NCBI GenBank assembly: GCA_035473255.1
Contig: DATIOK010000236.1
Span: 1 to 13,307, forward strand
DNA: 13,307 nucleotides
Direction: 5' to 3'
Source: JAICYJ01 sp035473255
Lineage (GTDB): Bacteria; Actinomycetota; Thermoleophilia; Gaiellales; JAICJC01
Position numbers and translations under genes: made by a program. Shown one piece after another: positions 9,715-13,307 of the stretch. Numbering within the stretch: position 1 is the first letter of the stretch; every line of letters starts with the position of its first letter. The notes beneath the pieces are model-generated. The model did not search any database, was not told the origin of the DNA, and saw nothing but the letters and a program-made list of their open reading frames with translations.

Positions 9715-12700
9715 ATGGCAACGACTGAGAACCCGGCTGAAACCCGCGTCCTGGAGGGCAGGGAAGACGTTTCCATCGGCGTGGAGCGGTACTTCACGAG
9801 CGATGGTGACGACCCCTTCGAGACCGTCGACTGGGAGCAGCGCACCGCGCTGATCCCAGGCAAGGACGGCCCCTCGTTCGAGCAGAAGGACGTGGAGTTC
9901 CCCTCGTTCTGGTCGCAGACCGCCACCAACATCGTCGCCCAGAAGTACTTCCGCGGGAAGCTGAACACGCCCCAGCGCGAGCACTCGGTGCGCCAGATGA
10001 TCGGCCGCGTCACCGACACCATCACGACCTGGGGCGTCAAGGACGGCTACTTCGTCGACCAGGCCGAGGCCGACACCTTCCACGCCGAGCTGACGCACCT
10101 GCTGCTGCACCAGATGGTGGCGTTCAATTCGCCCGTCTGGTTCAACGTCGGTTTCGAAGAGAACCCGCAGTGCTCGGCGTGCCAGCCCTACCGTGCGCTC
10201 GTGTCGACGCCGGACGGAATGGTGCCGATCGGCCGGCTGGTCGAGGACGAGCAGATCGGGCGCGAGGTCTTTGACGCGCATGGCACGACGCGCATCGTTG
10301 CCGTGAAGGCGAACGGAACGAAGCCGGTGTGGCGCGTCAACCTCCGCAACGGCTCGTACATCGAGGCCACGCCCGACCACGTCGTGAAGGCCGTTGCGGA
10401 ACGACGCACCGCGCCCGCGTGGCTGCGCGTCGACCAGCTCGAGCCGGGGATGCGTCTGCACCTCCACCCACACATGGCACGAGTGGCTGAGCGCGCGCTC
10501 GCGGTGGCAGGTTCTGGTGATCTTCTCGATGAAGCGACCGAGACCGACGCGCGGCTGGTGGCCGAGGCGGCTCTTGCCGGCTGGCTCCAGGCCGACGGGT
10601 TCGTCGGGCAGTACAACGGCACCAACCGCTCGCTGACGATCGAGTTCATGACCGCGAACGATGATGAGCATGCATGGGTCACCGACCACCTCGATGTCGT
10701 GTTCCCGGACGTGCATCGCCACATCATTGAGGTGGATACACAGAGCCCCGACGTGACCTGCCGGCGGATCCGGCTCTACGGCGAGGTGCTACGCCCGTTC
10801 GTCGAGGATTGGGGCCTGATGGCGCGTGGAACCGATATCTCGGTTCCTGAACGGCTGTGGTCGGCATCAACCGATGAGGTTGCTGCATACCTGCAGAGCA
10901 TCTTCCAGGCCGACGGCTACGTCTCGTTGCGTCGCGATGCGGGCTGCGAGAGCGCGCGCGTCGAGTTCGCAGTGATCGGCGAGCGGTGGGTGGAAGAGGT
11001 GCAGCTGTTGCTCGGCATGCTGGGTATCTACGCTCGCCGCATTCGCAAGAGCGAATCGCGCGAAGACCGGCACGACCTGCACCTCGTATCTGTCGCAATC
11101 GGCTCGGAGCGAGCCCGCTTTGCGCAGCACGTGGGATTCATCGGCCGCGAGAAGCAGGCGAAGCTGATCGAGTCGCTCTCGCTGCGTGGCCTCAAGAACT
11201 GTGGCGACCTTCGCGAGGAAGAGATCGTGTCGATCGAGCAGATCGGCATCGAAGAGGTGTATGACATTCAGACCGAGTCCGGCGAGTACCTCTCCAACAA
11301 CGTGGCCGTCCACAACTGCTTCATCCTGTCCGTGGACGACTCGATGGACTCGATTCTGGACTGGATCACCAAGGAGGGACGGGTGTTCCGGGGCGGCTCC
11401 GGGTCGGGCATCAACCTGTCCAAGCTGCGTTCGTCGAAGGAGCAGCTGTCCAAGGGCGGCTACGCCTCCGGCCCGGTCTCGTTCATGCGCGGGGCCGATG
11501 CGTCTGCCGGCACCATCAAGTCGGGCGGCAAGACCCGCCGCGCGGCCAAGATGGTGGTGCTGAACGTCGACCACCCGGACATCGAGGAGTTCATCTGGTG
11601 CAAGCAGCACGAGGAGGAGAAGGCGCGCGTGCTGCAGGCGGCCGGCTACGACATGAGCCTGGACTCGCCTGACTGGGCGTCGATCCAGTACCAGAACGCC
11701 AACAACTCGGTGCGCGTGACCGACGAGTTCATGCGGGCCGTGCTGGAGGACGAGGAGTGGAACCTGACGGCCCGCACCGACGGCTCGGTCGTGAGCACTG
11801 TGCGCGCCCGCGACTTGATGCACCAGATCTCGGAGGCGGCCTGGAAGTGCGCCGATCCCGGCATGCACTACGACACCACCATGAACGACTGGCACACGTG
11901 CCCGGCCAGCGGTCGGATCAACGCGAGTAACCCTTGCTTCCCAGGTGACGCCCGCGTCCACACGTCGATTGGTCTCGTCCAGATTGAAGAGTTGTACGAC
12001 CGCGCTCAGGCCGGCGAGGAGTTCCAGGTCTACACCCACGACGCCACGGCCGAGCAGCCCGCGCTGGGCGTGCGCGCAACCACGCCGCTGGCGATCATGC
12101 GTAACGGTGTCAAGCCAATCGTGCGACTCAGGTTCGCGAACGGCCAGGAGCTGCGCTGCACCGAGAACCACCGCCTGTGGACGATAAACCGCGGCTACGT
12201 CGAGGCGAAGGACCTGGTGGAGAGCGATCACGTGCTGCTCTGCGACGCACCGACGCCGGCGTTCGACGCGGCATGGGAGCTGCCCGTTCCAGTGCCCGTT
12301 GCAGCAGGTGCGGCGACGGTCGTGGATGGTCTGCCGGAGCGATGGAGCGCGGGCCTCGGCACGATGCTGGGCGTTCTCACCGGCGACGGCTGCCTCACCG
12401 ACACGCAGGCCGTCTGGGTGTATGGCGGCAGCGAGATCGAGGACGGAACGATCGACGAACACCAGCGGCTGCTCGAGCAGCAGTTCGGCTCGGTGAGTCG
12501 TGTCCAGATGGGCAACGGCACGGTGCAGCTGCGCATCGGGCGCACAGAGGTGCGGCGGCTGCTGCGAGACCTGGGCGCATCGCGCGACCTGTCAGCCTTT
12601 AAGCGTGTGCCGCGTAGCGTGTTCCAGGCGCCGTCAGAAGTACAGGGAAGCTTCCTGGCCGGACTGTTCGCGGCGGACGGATGCGTCGCCCGGTGCGAGG

Positions 12701-13307
12701 GCAACGCGTCTCGCTACGTCGGCCTGGACTCGGCCAGCGAAGCGTTGTTGAAGGATATCCAGCGCCTGCTACTCGGTTTCGGCATTCGCGCCCGGATCTA
12801 CGCCAATGGCTCTGAGGATCGCGGCTCGTTCACGTACACGCGCGCCGACGGCGATACCCGAACCTATGCAAGCAGCGCCGCGTTCGACCTCCGCATCAGC
12901 GGCACCGACATCGAGCAGTTCGCCGCCCGGATCGGCTTCGCGTCCGTCGGCAAGCAGGCCAAACTCGAGCAACTCCTGCAGACGACCACCCGCTACGCGA
13001 CAAAGGCCGGGACGGCCCTGCTCTCGCGTGAGGAGGACGGCCAGGAGACGGTCTACAACCTGACCGAGCCGACGAACCATTCGTACATCGTGGATGGCAT
13101 CGTCGTCGCCAACTGCTCCGAGTACCTGCACGTCGACAACTCGGCCTGCAACCTGGCCAGCCTCAACCTGATGAAGTTCCGCGACCCCGAGACGCTGGAG
13201 TTCCAGGTCGAGCGGTTCGAGCGGGCGGTGGACATCATCTTCATGGCCCAGGAGATCCTGGTCTCGAACTCGAGCTACCCGACCGAGGAGATCACCCGCA
13301 ACGCCAA
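9715..13307 (+). CDS. nrdJ: Adenosylcobalamin-dependent (class II) ribonucleotide reductase precursor with two inteins, 3' truncated by window
   Basis: The frame is open without a stop from the ATG at 9715 to the window end (1197 codons) when read line by line. After removing inteins of 379 and 393 residues, 425 host residues remain, roughly half of a large NrdJ. The enzyme reduces ribonucleotides to deoxyribonucleotides using a B12-derived thiyl radical, in the cytoplasm. Extein 1 (residues 1-155) ends NSPVWFNVGF...NPQCSA. Extein 2 (535-740) carries FRGGSGSGINLSKLR and NSVRVTDEF. Extein 3 starts CSEYLHVDNSACNLASLNL. Spliced, these give CSAC, NPCSE and SAC, which match the redox, radical and second redox cysteines (equivalent to E. 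coli NrdA C225, C439 and C462). The last two are 11 residues apart, as in Thermotoga NrdJ. No ATP-cone is seen at the N-terminus. nrdR lies 53 bp upstream. Confidence 0.95.
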   Translation, partial: MATTENPAETRVLEGREDVSIGVERYFTSDGDDPFETVDWEQRTALIPGKDGPSFEQKDVEFPSFWSQTATNIVAQKYFRGKLNTPQREHSVRQMIGRVTDTITTWGVKDGYFVDQAEADTFHAELTHLLLHQMVAFNSPVWFNVGFEENPQCSACQPYRALVSTPDGMVPIGRLVEDEQIGREVFDAHGTTRIVAVKANGTKPVWRVNLRNGSYIEATPDHVVKAVAERRTAPAWLRVDQLEPGMRLHLHPHMARVAERALAVAGSGDLLDEATETDARLVAEAALAGWLQADGFVGQYNGTNRSLTIEFMTANDDEHAWVTDHLDVVFPDVHRHIIEVDTQSPDVTCRRIRLYGEVLRPFVEDWGLMARGTDISVPERLWSASTDEVAAYLQSIFQADGYVSLRRDAGCESARVEFAVIGERWVEEVQLLLGMLGIYARRIRKSESREDRHDLHLVSVAIGSERARFAQHVGFIGREKQAKLIESLSLRGLKNCGDLREEEIVSIEQIGIEEVYDIQTESGEYLSNNVAVHNCFILSVDDSMDSILDWITKEGRVFRGGSGSGINLSKLRSSKEQLSKGGYASGPVSFMRGADASAGTIKSGGKTRRAAKMVVLNVDHPDIEEFIWCKQHEEEKARVLQAAGYDMSLDSPDWASIQYQNANNSVRVTDEFMRAVLEDEEWNLTARTDGSVVSTVRARDLMHQISEAAWKCADPGMHYDTTMNDWHTCPASGRINASNPCFPGDARVHTSIGLVQIEELYDRAQAGEEFQVYTHDATAEQPALGVRATTPLAIMRNGVKPIVRLRFANGQELRCTENHRLWTINRGYVEAKDLVESDHVLLCDAPTPAFDAAWELPVPVPVAAGAATVVDGLPERWSAGLGTMLGVLTGDGCLTDTQAVWVYGGSEIEDGTIDEHQRLLEQQFGSVSRVQMGNGTVQLRIGRTEVRRLLRDLGASRDLSAFKRVPRSVFQAPSEVQGSFLAGLFAADGCVARCEGNASRYVGLDSASEALLKDIQRLLLGFGIRARIYANGSEDRGSFTYTRADGDTRTYASSAAFDLRISGTDIEQFAARIGFASVGKQAKLEQLLQTTTRYATKAGTALLSREEDGQETVYNLTEPTNHSYIVDGIVVANCSEYLHVDNSACNLASLNLMKFRDPETLEFQVERFERAVDIIFMAQEILVSNSSYPTEEITRNA
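10180..11316 (+). mobile_element. NrdJ intein 1 with LAGLIDADG homing endonuclease domain
   Basis: 379-residue in-frame insertion. It starts with Cys1 (CQPYRALVSTPDGMVPIG), has a block-B TPDH (intein residues 64-67), and ends VYDIQTESGEYLSNNVAVHN before +1 Cys of CFILSV, so all canonical splicing residues (Cys1, Thr/His, penultimate His, terminal Asn, +1 Cys) are present. The central region has two LAGLIDADG-type motifs, LAGWLQADG (10573-10599) and LQSIFQADG (10891-10917), each keeping the catalytic Asp, so homing activity may be intact. Excision restores NPQCSA-CFILSVDD, the expected NrdJ sequence. Codon use differs from the host: in the 20-codon blocks at 10501 and 10861, 8 and 6 codons end in A/T, against none in host blocks at 11521 and 11581. 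The N-terminal block lacks the usual C-x-x-GD-x-x-V spelling. Confidence 0.93.
11935..13113 (+). mobile_element. NrdJ intein 2 with LAGLIDADG homing endonuclease domain
   Basis: 393-residue in-frame insertion in the catalytic N-x-C-x-E motif. It begins CFPGDARVHTSIGLVQIEEL (a recognisable block A), has TENH (intein residues 76-79) as block B, and ends SYIVDGIVVAN before +1 Cys of CSEYL. The penultimate residue is Ala, not His; the terminal Asn and +1 Cys are kept. LAGLIDADG-type motifs are MLGVLTGDG (12364-12390) and LAGLFAADG (12655-12681), both with the catalytic Asp. Excision restores RINASNP-CSEYLHVDN, the normal class II active site. Like intein 1 it has more A/T-ending codons (6 of 20 in the blocks at 12301 and 12601; none in the host block at 13141). 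The two inteins share NG-x-KP before block B and GKQAKL/REKQAKL after the nuclease core, so they are probably distant relatives. Confidence 0.93.

Noticed and set aside
10180..11316. Separate free-standing homing endonuclease gene or group I intron
   Set aside because: The reading frame is continuous with nrdJ on both sides and has intein splicing blocks with Cys1 and His-Asn-Cys, so it is an intein.
10867..12462. Minus-strand open frame of 531 codons opposite nrdJ
   Set aside because: It spans both intein and extein DNA of nrdJ, whose plus-strand reading has clear motifs throughout; the antisense product has no recognisable motif.

Overview
The window (13.3 kb, very GC-rich, tightly packed, strong preference for G/C-ending codons) reads as a chromosomal segment of a high-GC actinobacterium. 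The order tmk-holB-ricT, a class II ribonucleotide reductase preceded by nrdR, and several apparently leaderless starts fit Actinomycetota, perhaps class Thermoleophilia. That placement is inference from gene content and style, not from a marker gene.

Layout. 1-815 (+): the C-terminal 270 residues of a PhoD-like phosphatase whose start lies outside the window. 828-4385 (-): a four-gene operon in the order tmk (thymidylate kinase), holB (DNA polymerase III delta-prime), ricT (PSP1-domain Fe-S protein) and a class II aldolase/adducin protein with an unassigned N-terminal domain. Two of its junctions are GTGA stop/start overlaps and the third is a 5-bp gap. 4386-4554: divergent intergenic region with outward -10-like elements and a 12-bp palindrome. 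4555-7518 (+): a TopB-like type IA topoisomerase with four tandem C-terminal repeats. 7551-9094 (+): a UDP-sugar epimerase overlapping a NodB-fold polysaccharide deacetylase. 9141-9661 (+): two NrdR-box-like sites and nrdR. 9715-13307 (+): the 5' part of nrdJ, the B12-dependent ribonucleotide reductase, running off the window end.

The most interesting locus is nrdJ. It is interrupted in frame by two LAGLIDADG-containing inteins, 379 and 393 residues long. Each lies immediately before a host catalytic cysteine, so the enzyme's own redox and radical cysteines serve as the +1 splicing nucleophiles. Removing both gives the expected joins, CSA-CFILS and SNP-CSEYL. Intein 2 ends in Ala-Asn rather than the usual His-Asn. 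Intein DNA carries many more A/T-ending codons than the flanking host exons.

Together the genes cover dTTP and dNTP supply (tmk, nrdR, nrdJ), replication and topology (holB, topoisomerase), and probably envelope polysaccharide work (epimerase, deacetylase). I see no CRISPR array, transposase, tRNA, rRNA, riboswitch or defence cassette. Apart from the inteins this is core chromosome, and I found no convincing novel multi-gene system.
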